A stretch of 64,000 nucleotides of DNA, from NCBI GenBank assembly GCA_039583875.1, contig CM077162.1, positions 112,498,589-112,562,588 of the forward strand, in the 5' to 3' direction. Positions 11,732 to 22,500 of this stretch are shown here, piece by piece (within the stretch, counting starts at the first letter, position 1; each line of letters begins with the position of its first letter). Below the pieces are notes generated by a model, which did no database searches, was not told where the DNA came from, and saw only the letters and a list, made by a program, of their open reading frames with translations. The DNA comes from Platanthera guangdongensis. Its lineage: Eukaryota; Streptophyta; Magnoliopsida; Asparagales; Orchidaceae. The position numbers and the translations under genes are program-made.

Positions 11732-13120
11732 GTGTGTTGTATGACAGATCCAAACCCCAGGGATAAAGGTGAAGATCTTGGAGTTGATCTTGAAACCGCA
11801 CGAGAGAGGCAAGCCCGCTGGCATGATGCTGCTACTGAAGGAGGAGACAGAATGGAAGATTTAGGTCAAGGAGGAAATGGCGTCGGTGAATGGGTCCGTG
11901 AGGACCAGGAGGTGGTCCGACCCTGCATTAGGACAATGCGCGACTTCAAAACCCCTATCGCTGGAAGTGTTTACCCTGGTTTCGCCCCAACCATCGTTAA
12001 CAACCACTTCTAGATAAAGCCCACCATTCTGAACATGATCTGCAAACACACAGTTTTCGGGCTTGCAGAATGAGGATCCGCAGCTCCATCTGGCAGAATT
12101 CTCGAAGATCTGTGGCACCTTCCACTACATCTGCATTACAGATGACGTGGTGAATCTAAGGTTGTTCCCTTTTTGCTAAGGGATAAGGTCAAAATCTGGC
12201 TCCACACTATTGCTCCCGGGAGTGCGACTACGTCTTAGGCTCTTTCCTTGAAGTTCTTAGCCAAATTCCACCCGGTGGACAAAATAGTGAACGCGCGGAC
12301 GGAGATAGCCACCTTTCAGCAGCTGGACTAGGAAACATTATCTAAGGCCTGTGAGAGATTTGATGATCTACGGAGTCGATGCCACCAGCATGGCTGTGAG
12401 CCGTGGAATTTTGTTGAAATATTTTATTTTGTTGTTGAGCCTAATTACAGAGCCATGATCAACATGGCGGCTGGAGGCACTATCATGAATCTAACTCCCG
12501 ACGAGGCTTTGTGGCTCCTTCGTGACACCGCTTCTCATAGCACGTATTGGACTGCTAGAAGAAATGCACATAGCGGTGCGAGAAATTTGTTTGAGCTAAA
12601 TGTGGTGAAGCCGCAAGCTAAGGTGAGCCATCCTGCTGTGGATAGAATGATGTTGCTGACCAGATCGACCCCTCCTCTAGCTCAAGTGATCGTTATTTTG
12701 TGCCAGGGTTGTGGAAACCACGGTCGTCATACATATGAGTGCCCAGCTGTAGAATCTTTTGTTGATCCCTCAGGTATATTTGCTGACGAGAGTGTGAACT
12801 TTATAAATAATCAGAACCGCACTGCTCCTTATAACAATTATTATAACCTGAATGCCAGAAATCATTTGAATTTCTCCTAGAATCAATATGCTCCCGACCA
12901 AAGGTGAAAGTGAGGCCAACATCAGTTTGATGCTCAAGCTTCTTATAGCCAGCACCGACCACCACAATCGGGTTATAATCAGAACGTGCATGGGACGCAA
13001 AAGAGTGCGTTAGAAGAGATGATGGAGAAATTCGCGGAGATGGCTCAATCTAACATCGACACTCAGACCGCCTCCATGAGAAACCTGGAGACGTAGCTGG
13101 GCCAACTATCCCATGTGTTC
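11732..13120 (+). pseudogene. gag: Athila-A2 gag, interrupted
   Basis: The frame starts near 11744 with MTDPNPRDKGEDLG and is open to 12013, then has several stops and frame changes. A Retrotrans_gag-like core (LLRDKVKIWLHTI, KFLAKFHP, ETLSKACERFDDLRSRCHQHG) covers about 12160-12390. A longer open part runs 12455-12880 with a CCHC-like knuckle, CQGCGNHGRHTYECP, then Asn/Tyr-rich sequence. The C-terminal TxxLGQLSHV-like segment is cut at 13120 by the Copia-S1 LTR. Confidence 0.82.
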
Positions 13121-13317
13121 TGTTGGAACCCTACTTATGATTTGGGCTAGGTTCACTATTAGGATTGATGACCCACCATGTATAGTCTAGGGTCATATGT
13201 TAGTTTCAGGGTTAAGGTTTATCACATTAGGTTAGATTACTGAGACCTACCTTCAGAAGACTTTAGAGAACACAAGACTTATGAGACAAGGTGGTTTTGA
13301 AAATTGCAGAAAAGTCA

Positions 13318-13660
13318 CTCGACGATAGCTGAACTCAGCTCGATGATCATTGATCGCAGATCGACGAACTCAGAATTCCTTCTCTGATTTGAACTCGACG
13401 AAAGTCTAGCTCAGGTCGACGAACTGTGAGCTCATATCAGAATCTCAGCTCGACGATGTGTCGTCTTTGCTCGACGAACTTGGAGCTCAGATTAGCAAGT
13501 AAATTTTCTGTTTGACGATCTTGGAGATCAGCTCGACGAAGGATAATTATCAGCTCGACAAACTTGGAGTTCATGTCGAAGAAAACAATTCTGAGTTCGA
13601 CTAACTCCATCTAGGTTCTGTTTGACTAAATTTGTCTGTAGTTTCTCTGATCGACTAAGG
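13318..13660. repeat. TCGACGAAC repeat array in Copia-S1 LTR
   Basis: About a dozen GCTCGACGA, TCGACGAACT and related words lie in roughly 340 bp, upstream of the TATA box at 13889. The same words occur in gag (16496-16745) and upstream of the aORF (20348-20705). Confidence 0.85.
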
Positions 13661-13888
13661 CAGTTTAATTTCAGTAATTAAGAAAGTTATACTTTATTAA
13701 TTAATGCTCAATTTTCTCAAGAATATAGCCTTTTCCTGGCAGTATTAATTAGGGATTTCACAGAGTTATTACTTAACATATTTACGGGCACAGTTGGGGA
13801 AATACATTGAAGGCAAATATCAGCCGTTCCAATTCCCAGAAAATATACAGAGGACTTCAAGGAATTCAAATTTCAAATCAGCAATCAA

Positions 13889-13897
13889 TATATAAAA
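13889..13897 (+). promoter_or_regulatory. Candidate TATA box of Copia-S1 LTR
   Basis: TATATAAAA lies about 230 bp downstream of the LTR repeat array and in LTR orientation. No transcription start can be fixed from sequence. Confidence 0.5.
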
Positions 13898-14728
13898 GAA
13901 ATTTTCAGAGATTGTATAGTCTGATACACTTACAGAGAACAACGGTTAGTCAGGAAAAAGAAGATGAAAACTTCTGCAACAAAGAACAAGAAACAGTCAC
14001 ACAGAACATCTTGTTCATCATTCTTCTTCTTCAAGCCTATCTTACACCAACACAACATTCAATCTGAGACCAAAAGTTCAATCACTCTTAATCATTTACT
14101 GGAAGAAGAAGAAGTTTTCAACTTGAAGGCCTACACCCTAAAGCAAAGTCTCCTCTCCTGATCAGATCTATAACTTAGGGAGAGCTTTGACACCATCATA
14201 AAATCAACTAGTCTTCTCAGAGGATTAAGACAGAGAAGATAATATCAATTTTATTTTTCTTCACTGTGTACAGTGTTATAACTCCCTTCAAAAGTTAATC
14301 CATTGGTTGTCAAGTATCCTAATCAAAAGACTTGGTTTGGTTTTTGGGCACCTGATCAAAAGCTCAAAGGGTTGCAAGATCTCCCTTAGAAAATAGATCT
14401 TGTGGTGACAGGGAACCTGATCAAACACTTGTGGTGACAGGGAACCTGAACAAAAACCTGTGGTTGCAGGGCACCTGATCAAAAACTGTAGTGGATTCCT
14501 ACTAGGGTGGTAGAAGAGTGGATATACCTAGGTTTATTGGGGAACCACTATAAATTTTCTTGTGTCGTCTAGTTGTGCTCTACTTTTTATTCTGCTGTGC
14601 TATGATATATTTTCTTTTCTTATATATATATATCACCTATTTTAATCAGCTGTAAAAATAACTCAAAATTTTTAAAATACTCTATTCACCCCCTCTAGAG
14701 TTAGTTAGATCAATCCCTTACATTCAAG

Positions 14729-14740
14729 TGGTATCAGGGT
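14729..14740 (+). other. Initiator tRNA-Met primer binding site of Copia-S1
   Basis: TGGTATCAGGGT lies six bases after the LTR end, close to the TGGTATCAGAGC complementary to plant initiator tRNA-Met. Confidence 0.8.
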
Positions 14741-14778
14741 ATCACTTTCAATTGGTATCATAGGGATATGTTACTTGG

Positions 14779-16943
14779 TTGTATATGCTAACACCTGAAC
14801 CAAAAGTTCTTTGTTTGATATTATCTACTCTAGTTGTGTTTCATATCAGGACACAAAATAAAGAGCATTTAAGCACCAGACCTCCATTGTGCAATCTAAA
14901 TAAGTTTGCTCTTTGGAAGGAAAGGAATAGGCTATATACAAATTTTATTGATGAAGATATATACAATTCTATCTTGACAGGACCCCCTACACCAACTGCA
15001 ATAACAACCACAAGTGCAGTTCCACCACCTGAGTGGACTGATGCTCAGAAGAAGCTGAAAATAGCAGATGCCAAAGCCATGAACATTCTGCCTCAAATAA
15101 TTTCTAATGACATATTCCAGAAAGTTGTTGAATACTCTTTAGCTAAGGGTAATTGGGATTCCCTAAATGCTATGGTTGCTGGTTTAGCAGATGAAAGAAA
15201 GGACAGAAGGTCCCACTTGATTTCTCAATATGAGATTTTCAGGAAGGGTGAATCTGAATTAGTTGCTGAGATGTACACCAGACTCAGCCTCATCATCAAT
15301 GAGCTGAAAACCCTAGAGAAGGACTTCTTATTGACAGAAGTCAATGATAAGTTCCTTATGTGCTTCCCTAGCACATGAGACTCTAGGATCTTTCCAATCA
15401 AGGAAGCCAAAAGTTTGAATGAGATCTCAACAGAGACCTTGTTGGGAAAGCTCAAGTCTCATGAGCAGCTTATCAAGACAAGGGAAGTTGAACAAGTGGC
15501 TTCACCTTCAGTAAGGAAAGAGAAAAGCATAGATCTAAAGGATATAGTTGAAGAAGAATCTACTCCAGATAATGAAGACCTACTAAGTCTTCTAACAAAG
15601 TGATTCTAAAAGATGGAAAAGAAGGATTTCAGAAGATGGTCTTCCAGAAATGAAGAGAAACCCAGGTATGACAAAACCCCCACTAAAGAAATTGTTTGTT
15701 ATGAGTGAAGGACACCTATACACATATTTCCAAAATGTCTTAAGAAGAAGAAAGAAAAGAAGAAGGAGATAGACTCCAGAAAGCACTCCAACAAATCCTC
15801 TTCCAGCAAATACAGGAAGAAAGAGAGAGGATTTGTAGCTGAGACATGGAGTGACTCAGATTCAGAATCTTCATGCAGCTCCAGTGAGGATGAAGAAGAT
15901 GCCAAAGCCAGAGAGATATGCTTGATGGCAATCAATGCCTCCTGCAGCAACTCAGAAGCTGCTGATTCAGAAGCTGACAATTCAGATGATGAATCCATCT
16001 CAGAAGAAGATCAGGTAATCTCTTCTTTTGATTTTTCTTCTGATCAATTTAAAATTGATTTCAAACTATTGTGTAATGATTTAATTAAATCTAAAAAGGA
16101 AATCAAACTTCTCGGAGAGAAATTAAGTGAATTTGAAAATATTTCTTAATAAAATTTAAAACTTGAAGAAGAATTAAAAATTGCTAATAATCAAATATCT
16201 TCTTTAGAAACCAAATTATATGAGGCTAAGCAATTTGAAGAATCGCTTAATAGGAGAAGCTTCAAATTGATGGACATCAGAAGCATAGTGAATGTCAGGC
16301 TTAATGACAAGCTGGGCTTGGGAGCTTCATCTAATCAGCCTCATATTTTATAGAACAATATAATGTATACCCCCATAAAATTTGTTTCTGCAAAGGGCAA
16401 AGAAAAGGTAGAAGTTAGAAATAAAGAAAAGAAATTTCATTGAAGAATAAACTTAAGAAAAAGAAAAAAGTTAACAAAAATATTGTTCAACATATTTCGT
16501 CAAACCAAGATCAACGAAATGAATGTATTTCGTCGAACTCAGATCGACTAACTAAGTACGCAGATTTTAGATATAATTATTCGTCTAACTGCACTCGACA
16601 AACTCAATATGATTCATCAAACCACGATCAACGAACTTGGGGTTCAGATAATGAACATTTTCATTCTATGAACGGAGTTCGACGAACTCATCCCAATTCG
16701 TCGAACGTAGATAGAGAAACCTATTATAATTCGTCGAACCTAGTTCATTATAACAGAAGCTTGAATTATTTTCAGAACTTTAAGAAAACTAAAACCTTTA
16801 ACAATTCGTTTAACCAATGGATTATTCCTCCTAGGAGATATCATCCACTTGGTTATAAGGATCAACCTAAATTCTCTTATATTTCCAATTATTCTTATGA
16901 AAGAAATCAAGGACCCAAGGTCACTTGGGTCAAGAACAACTAA
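14779..16943 (+). pseudogene. gag: Copia-S1 gag, inactivated
   Basis: The frame is open to 15378 and contains a UBN2-type gag core (KFALWKERNRLYTNFI; GNWDSLNAM; ERKDRRSHLISQYEIFRKGESELVAEMYTR in pieces). It stops at a TGA (15376-15378) at the position where Copia-S2 also has TGA. It continues in frame 15379-15600 (LGKLKSHEQLI), then through acidic Ser-rich sequence (15740-16150). A Lys-rich and Asn/Ser-rich tail at 16440-16943 reads as repeated S-S-N-x-D-R units because the DNA repeat is translated. The zinc-knuckle segment near 15690-15735 has decayed (a CYE and a later CLKKK remain). Confidence 0.78.
16496..16745 (+). repeat. TTCGTCGAAC repeats inside Copia-S1 gag
   Basis: About eight copies of a TTCGTCGAAC-nnn-GATCGACGAAC-like unit lie within the coding frame. 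They encode S-S-N-x-D-x-R-type peptides. Some copies keep both arms of the inverted repeat (TTCGTCGA, TCGACGAA or close variants). They match the spacer units at 20348-20705 and the words in the LTR. Confidence 0.8.
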
Positions 16944-17247
16944 TTTTGTTTTGTACATGTGAAGAACTATCTGATCACAGGGCAATAGTGGTATTTGGAT
17001 AGTGGCTATTCAAAACATATGATAGGTTGTTTAACCAATTGATTATTCCTCATAGGATATATCATCCACTTGGTTACAAGCATCAACCTAAATTGTCTTA
17101 TATTTCCAGTTATTCTTATGAAAGAAATCAAGGACCCAAGGTCACCGGGGTCAAGAACAACTAGTATTGTTTTGTATTTGTGAAGAACTATCCGATCACA
17201 AAGCAACAGTAGTATCTGGATAGTGGTTGTTCAAAACATATGACAGG
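16807..17247 (+). repeat. Tandem duplication of about 220 bp covering the protease active site
   Basis: 16807-17024 and 17025-17247 align along their length. Both run from a TTTAACCAATxGATTATTCC segment to a protease motif YLDSG(Y/C)SKHM. Substitutions between the copies show that the duplication is not recent. Confidence 0.85.
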
Positions 17248-18409
17248 ATTTAAAGGCAACCTGACTGATTTCAAAGCTAAGCTTGGACCAAAGGTGATTT
17301 TTGGAGACTCCAACTGTGGACAGACAAAAGGTTATGGAAATGTCAAAGTTGGAGCTATTACCTTCAGGAAGGTAGCATATGTCAGTGGTCTCAAGCATAA
17401 CCTTATATCCATAAGCTAGTTTTGTGATGAACGTTATCAAGTATCATTTAAGTCTTCTTGTGTCATTACTTATGATAAAAGCAAAATTATTTTAACTGGT
17501 ATTAGACAAGGAAACATATACTTAGTTAATTTCAATTCAGCTAAATCAAAAATTTGCTTATTTAATCAGATTAGTAAAACTAGTGAACATTGGCATAAAA
17601 GACTAGGTCATGTAAACTTTAGGAATATTACTAAACTATTTAGGGACAACGTTGTTAGAGGACTTCCTTTTGGTTCCTATAAGAAGGAAGGACTCTGCAT
17701 GGCTTATCAATTAAACAAACAAACTAAAAAAAGCTTTAAATCTATTAATAAAAGTGATTCACCCAGTTTTTTGTACTTAACACATATTGACCTTTTTGGA
17801 CCTATTGATGTACAAAGTTTGGGAGGATAGTCATACACCTTAGTTATTTGTGATGACTTCTCTAGATTCACTTGGGTGTTCTTTCTAAGAAACAAATCAG
17901 ATAACTTTAAAGTTCTTAGAGATTTTCTTAAAAGCATACAGATTGAGTACTCTACTCAGGTTGCATTGATCAGAAGTGATTATGGCACCGAGTTTGAATC
18001 TCTTCTCATGCAAGAATTCTGTGAGATGGAAGGTATCAGGCATTATTTTTTTGCTCCTAGAAATCCTCAGCAAAATGGGGTAGTAGAAAGGAAAAATAGA
18101 ATTCTTATTGAATCTACTAGGACATTGATTGCAGATACTTATATGCCCCTATCCTTTTGGGCAGAGGCTATAAGCACAACAAATTATATCCTAAATAGAA
18201 GTTTAATTCATAAACTTAAGGGTAAGACTTCCTATGAATTACTTAAAGGGAAGCAACCTAAAGTAGATTATTTTAAAGTTTTTAGTTGTAAATGCAACAT
18301 TCATAATAATAATAAGAAACACCTCAGAAAGTTTGAAGCAAAGGCTACAGAGGAAATTTTCCTTGGATATTCTCAAGTTAGCAAAGCTTATAGGGTATTT
18401 AATAAATAA
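16960..18409 (+). pseudogene. pol: Copia-S1 protease and integrase, inactivated
   Basis: The protease active site appears twice, at about 16995-17015 and 17215-17245. In the second copy the Trp before YLDSGCSKHMTG has become TAG. The pre-integrase HHCC region shows HWHKRLGHVNFRNITKLF (17588-17640). The integrase core shows HIDLFGPIDVQSLGG (17785-17825), then RSDYGTEFES (17970-18000) and NPQQNGVVERKNR (18061-18100), so the three acidic residues of the catalytic triad are visible. Stops interrupt the first half; 17876-18409 is open. Confidence 0.85.
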
Positions 18410-18457
18410 ACATTAAAAATAGAAGAATCTGTACATACGTCCTTTGATGAAAGTAAC

Positions 18458-20330
18458 ATGTTTTACAAGGGGAAGGATTCTTCTATCATAGAAACTTTAC
18501 AGGTACCATATCTGTGTGATAAGTTGGATGATTTAAACCTTGCCCAAGAGGTTACATTGCATCCTTCTCCACAGATTGATGAAGGTGAAGAAGAACTAGT
18601 TGAAGCAGTTGAACCAACAACATCAACTATAATTCCACAAGAGGAATTAATTCCACAAGTTGGTGATCAACCAACTCCTCCTGCAGATCTTGTCATAATT
18701 AGAGACCACCCCATATCTCAAGTGATTGGAGACATATCAGCTGGTGTGCAAACAAGGCATAAACTTAACCATGATTTGATGTATGCTTGCTTCATTTCTC
18801 ACTTTGAGCCTCAATTCATAAAAGATGTAGAGAAAGATCCCCACTGGATTATTGCAATGCAAGAGGAGCTCAATCAATTTGAGTGGTGTAGAGTTTGGGA
18901 TTTAGTTCCAAGACACAAAGACTATCTAGTCAATGGAACTAAATGTTTTTCAAGAACAAATTAGATGCACACGGATCAATTATAAGGAACAAAGCAAGAT
19001 TGGTAGCTCAAGGATATTCACAAGAAGAAGGTATTGACTATGATCAAACCTTTGCTCCTATTGCAAGACTTGAAGCAATTAGGATATTTCTTCCATATGT
19101 TGCCTATCAAAAGTTCAAGGTTTATCAAATGGATGTCAAGAGTGCATTCCTCAATGGAGAATTAAAAGAGGAAGTTTATGTTGAACAACCTCTAGGATTT
19201 ATCGGCTCAACTCATCCATCTTAAGTTTTCAAACTGCATAATGCTCTTTATGGTTTAAAGTAAGCTTCAAGAGCTTGGTATGAAACCTTAGCTAGCTTTC
19301 TTTTAGAACATAGGTTTATTAGTTGCATTGTAGATAGAACATTATTCATTACATATCATAAATAAAAATTTTTGCTACTTCAAATCTATGTAGATGATAT
19401 AATATTTTGCTCTACTGATTCCAAACTTTGCAAATGATTTTCTCACCTGATGCATTCAAAGTTTTAAATGAGTAGCATGGGTGAACTATCCTACTTTCTT
19501 GGTCTCCAAGTGAAGCAATCCCCGGATGGTATTTTATATCACAGTCAAAATATGGTAAAGAGCTACTCAAAAGATTTGGGATGACTGATGCATCAACCAA
19601 GAAAACACCCATGTCATCCAATGTTGTAGTTTATTCTGATGAACAGGGTAAACTAGTTGATCAGAAAACATATAAAGCTATTGTTGGGTCCTTATTGTAT
19701 CTTATAGCTAGTAGGCCTGATATCATGTTTGGTACTTGCATTTGTGCTAGATTTCAGGTAAATCCTAAAGAATCACATCTTATTTTACTAAAAGGATTTT
19801 AAGATATATAAAAAGTTGTCCTAATCTAGGACTGGTATCCTACTGAGTCAAAATTTGATTTATCTGGATTTTCAAATGCTGACTTTGCTGGATGTAGAGT
19901 TGATAGGAAAAGCACACCGGGAACTTTTCAGTTCTTTGGTGATAGGCTTGTGTCCTGGTTTTGCAAAAAATAAACATCTGTGTCAACATCAACTACTAAA
20001 GCTGAATACATAGTAGCAGGTAGTTGTTATTCACAAATTTTGTGGATTTAAAATCAGCACCTGGATTATGGGTTCAACTTAAATAATTCAACTATCTATG
20101 GTGATAATACCAGTGCTATTTCAATTGCACAAAATCCAGTACATCATAGTAAAACAAAGCATATAGAAATAATGCATCTTTTCATTAGAGATTGTGTAGA
20201 CAAAAATAAAATTAAACTTGTCTTTATCTCTACTGATTTACAAAGAGCAAATATTTTCACCAAACCCTTAGTTGAAAAGAAACATATGTCTTCCTAAATC
20301 AGTTAGGTATGATCAATGAAGACGCTTTAA
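18458..20330 (+). pseudogene. pol: Copia-S1 reverse transcriptase and RNase H, inactivated
   Basis: RT begins with a [14 protein letters not shown] segment, then a frameshift near 18950, then [30 protein letters not shown] and [23 protein letters not shown] (18990-19190, quoted in pieces). The YVDDIIF box is at about 19388-19408. A thumb-like FLGLQVKQSPDGI follows, then SRPDIMFGTC. RNase H shows SNADFAGCRVDRKST, STTKAEY and SKTKHIEI (19870-20170). At least eight stops or frameshifts occur. The full RT-RNase H length here is the reference for the deletion in Copia-S2. Confidence 0.85.
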
Positions 20331-20347
20331 TTTAATTTATGTATGTG

Positions 20348-20705
20348 GTCGACGAACTCTTCATTTTTCGTCGAACGGAGATCGACGAACTCTGAATGCT
20401 TTGTGGAGTGTTCGTCGAACGGAGATCGACAAATTTTCCATTGTGAAACTGTTCGTCGAACATAGATCGACGAATCTGTTTCAGAAAATTTTTCATCGAA
20501 TAGAGATTGACAAAGCTTGTTTTAGAAAATCTTTTCGTCAAACGGAGAACGACAAACTGTTTTCCCCCTCTTCTAACTTAGATCGACGTTTTTCTTTCCT
20601 TATAAGATTTTTCGACGAACTGAGTTCAAAGTTTAGAATGTTTCGTTGGACAGAGTTTGTATTTTCATCTTCTGAAAACTTATAATAGGGTTTTCGTCAA
20701 ACTCC
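20348..20705. repeat. TTCGTCGA-N7-TCGACGAA array between pol and aORF of Copia-S1
   Basis: At least five units have paired arms. The best is TTCGTCGA, seven bases (acggaga), TCGACGAA; further units are partly decayed. The array ends about 50 bp before the aORF start at 20755. Confidence 0.88.
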
Positions 20706-20754
20706 ATCTCGCGCTTTCCAGTTCTCATGCAATTGATCTTTTGTTTTTGCAGGC

Positions 20755-22500
20755 ATGGTGATTTCAGCGACGACCATTTTTGGCATGAAATTTAATGCCG
20801 GGTTCGACATTGACATCGATTCCTTCAGCCATTCTGATCAAGCCTTCAAGAACATACTTCGGTTATTTGAGGCACCACAGTTGAGACAGTTCATGACTTT
20901 AAGGATCAAACTCATAGTGCAGGAAATCAAAGAATGGGTTTTTACAGCAACCGTTCTAGATCAAACCTACATTACTGGACCAATTTTTGGACAACAGGTT
21001 TCTCTTTCCCCTGCCATTCTAACTGAAATTTTTGGATTTGTCAATGGGGAAGTTGATTTTGAATTATCTAGAACTTAGTTTCAGGATATGCTAGTTATAA
21101 TGGGTCAAACACAGGGAAACCCTAATAAACTACTGAAGAAAAACTTGTCTGTTGAATACAAGTTTTTGGCAGATATAGTTGGGAAGGTATTCTTGGGTAA
21201 ACACTCAGCCTATGACTACATTACCAGGCACCAATTCCTTCTGATGTGTGCCTTGGTTAATCAAAAATCTGTGAACTGGGGAGATATTGTATTTGATTTG
21301 ATTAAGAATAAAATTAGTAAGAAAGATGTTTGTTTGGAAGAATTCTAGGAATCTTCCTACATGCTAAGGCTCCAGAACTGTTGGTCTCCCAGAGCACTTT
21401 CATAAATGCTTCTAAGAGGCTTACCTTTACCCTCTTTGGTAGATGGGAGATGGTTATTACAAAGACCTCCAGGGCTTCCTCTTTTAGGATAGCTTTTGAG
21501 GACACCAGGGCTGCTATAGCCACTTCACCAACCCCTGAAGAAGCTCCTACTCCTCATATTCCCTCTCCTCCTCAATCTCCACATCATTCCATATTTCCTT
21601 CATCAACTCCCTTTGTTGATGTTACTAAAATTCAATAACCATCTACAAGTACACCTTCTACTTCCATCCAATCTCCTCCACAATCACCAATTAACATTAT
21701 TGAGGAAACACCATCTCCAGCTCCTCAATCTCCTCTACCACCACATAAACCATCACAAATTGAAGACACACCATATATGGATCTACTATTGTCATCTCTC
21801 AATTTTGATTTACTATCATCTCTATCTCCACAACCATATCCATCACATTCCCTTATCCAGGAAGATAATATACTCCCTGATGTCACAACCTCCACAATTC
21901 CAACGGACATTCAAACATCTTCCATCCCACAAGCATTCAACATCTATCCAACATGCTCCATGCCATCCTCATCTATATTAGTCCACATTCTCAAGCTTAT
22001 TACTCCTAACCTCGAGAAGCTGATAGCAGAAGCCATTGCTCCACTTGTTGCCACCATCTCTAGACTCTCTTCATAGCTTGCTTCTTTCTCCACTGTCCCT
22101 TCTTCTGGGGGCCTAGGTTCAGGACTCTCTAAAACCAGGCAGGGGGAGATGTTCAATGAAGAAGCTCCAGTTACTCATGAAGAACCTCCAGTAGCAGCAC
22201 CAGCAATAGAAAAAATAATTGCAGCAGTAACAGAAATTTTTGATACTGACATGGCAGAGATAATTCCAGAAATCATCACTATTGGTGATTTTATTCTTAA
22301 TCTCATAACTGATCTTCCCTCTTTACTTTATTCTTTTGATATAGTTTATAGCAATTTACCAATTTTTACCAATTACTCTAAAGCTATAGTCAGCTACACA
22401 ACACCAATAAGTCTTGAAGCATTGGAATAAATAAGGACAAGTTTTGTAGTTAATGAGCAAATCATAGAGCAAATACCTATTCTAGAGCCAAAGGCTTTTT
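20755..22500 (+). pseudogene. Copia-S1 additional 3' ORF (aORF), 5' part, broken
   Basis: The frame starts ATG at 20755 and is broken by stops (21076-21078, 21346-21348, 21636) and a frameshift near 21330. The N-terminal half includes EYKFLADIVGKVFLGKHS and VNWGDIVFDLIKNKISKK, which align with KFMSEIVGKVILSKPGG and TDWSVIVFEKIKESLKKP of the Copia-S2 aORF. A shared xGRIxxxxLxxxxPE block and a (L/F)(F/S)RWxxVxTK block follow. Next come a Pro/Ser-rich linker (21530-21770) and an Ile/Leu-rich segment. It is truncated at 22500 by the chromovirus and continues at 34833. Function is unknown. It resembles proteins often labelled putative plant transposon protein, which I recall only by motif style. 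Confidence 0.75.

Larger units (their letters stand above)
218..13120 (+). mobile_element. Athila-A2, Ty3 Athila-type element, 5' part only, interrupted
   Basis: Visible parts are a 5' LTR (218-553 plus 10356-11636), a tRNA-Asp PBS and a broken gag to 13120. Athila-A1 is nested in the LTR and Copia-S1 enters the gag at 13121. The five bases before the element are ggcat; the matching 3' copy is outside the window. Family membership with Athila-A1 is shown by direct LTR similarity on the opposite strand. Its pol is not seen here. Confidence 0.85.
13121..14722 (+). repeat. Copia-S1 5' LTR
   Basis: It starts TGTTGGAACC directly after the Athila-A2 gag sequence and ends ...CAATCCCTTACA just before the PBS (1602 bp). 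The 3' segment with CCCCCTCTAGAG is typical of copia LTR ends. It contains the TCGACGAAC-type array and a TATA box. Two 24-26 bp 'GGTTGCAGGGCACCTGATCA'-like units repeat in 14340-14485. Confidence 0.82.

Noticed and set aside
21613..21981. His/Leu-rich 122-codon frame
   Set aside because: It is an alternative frame of the Pro/Ser-rich linker of the Copia-S1 aORF, which has homology in the other frame.
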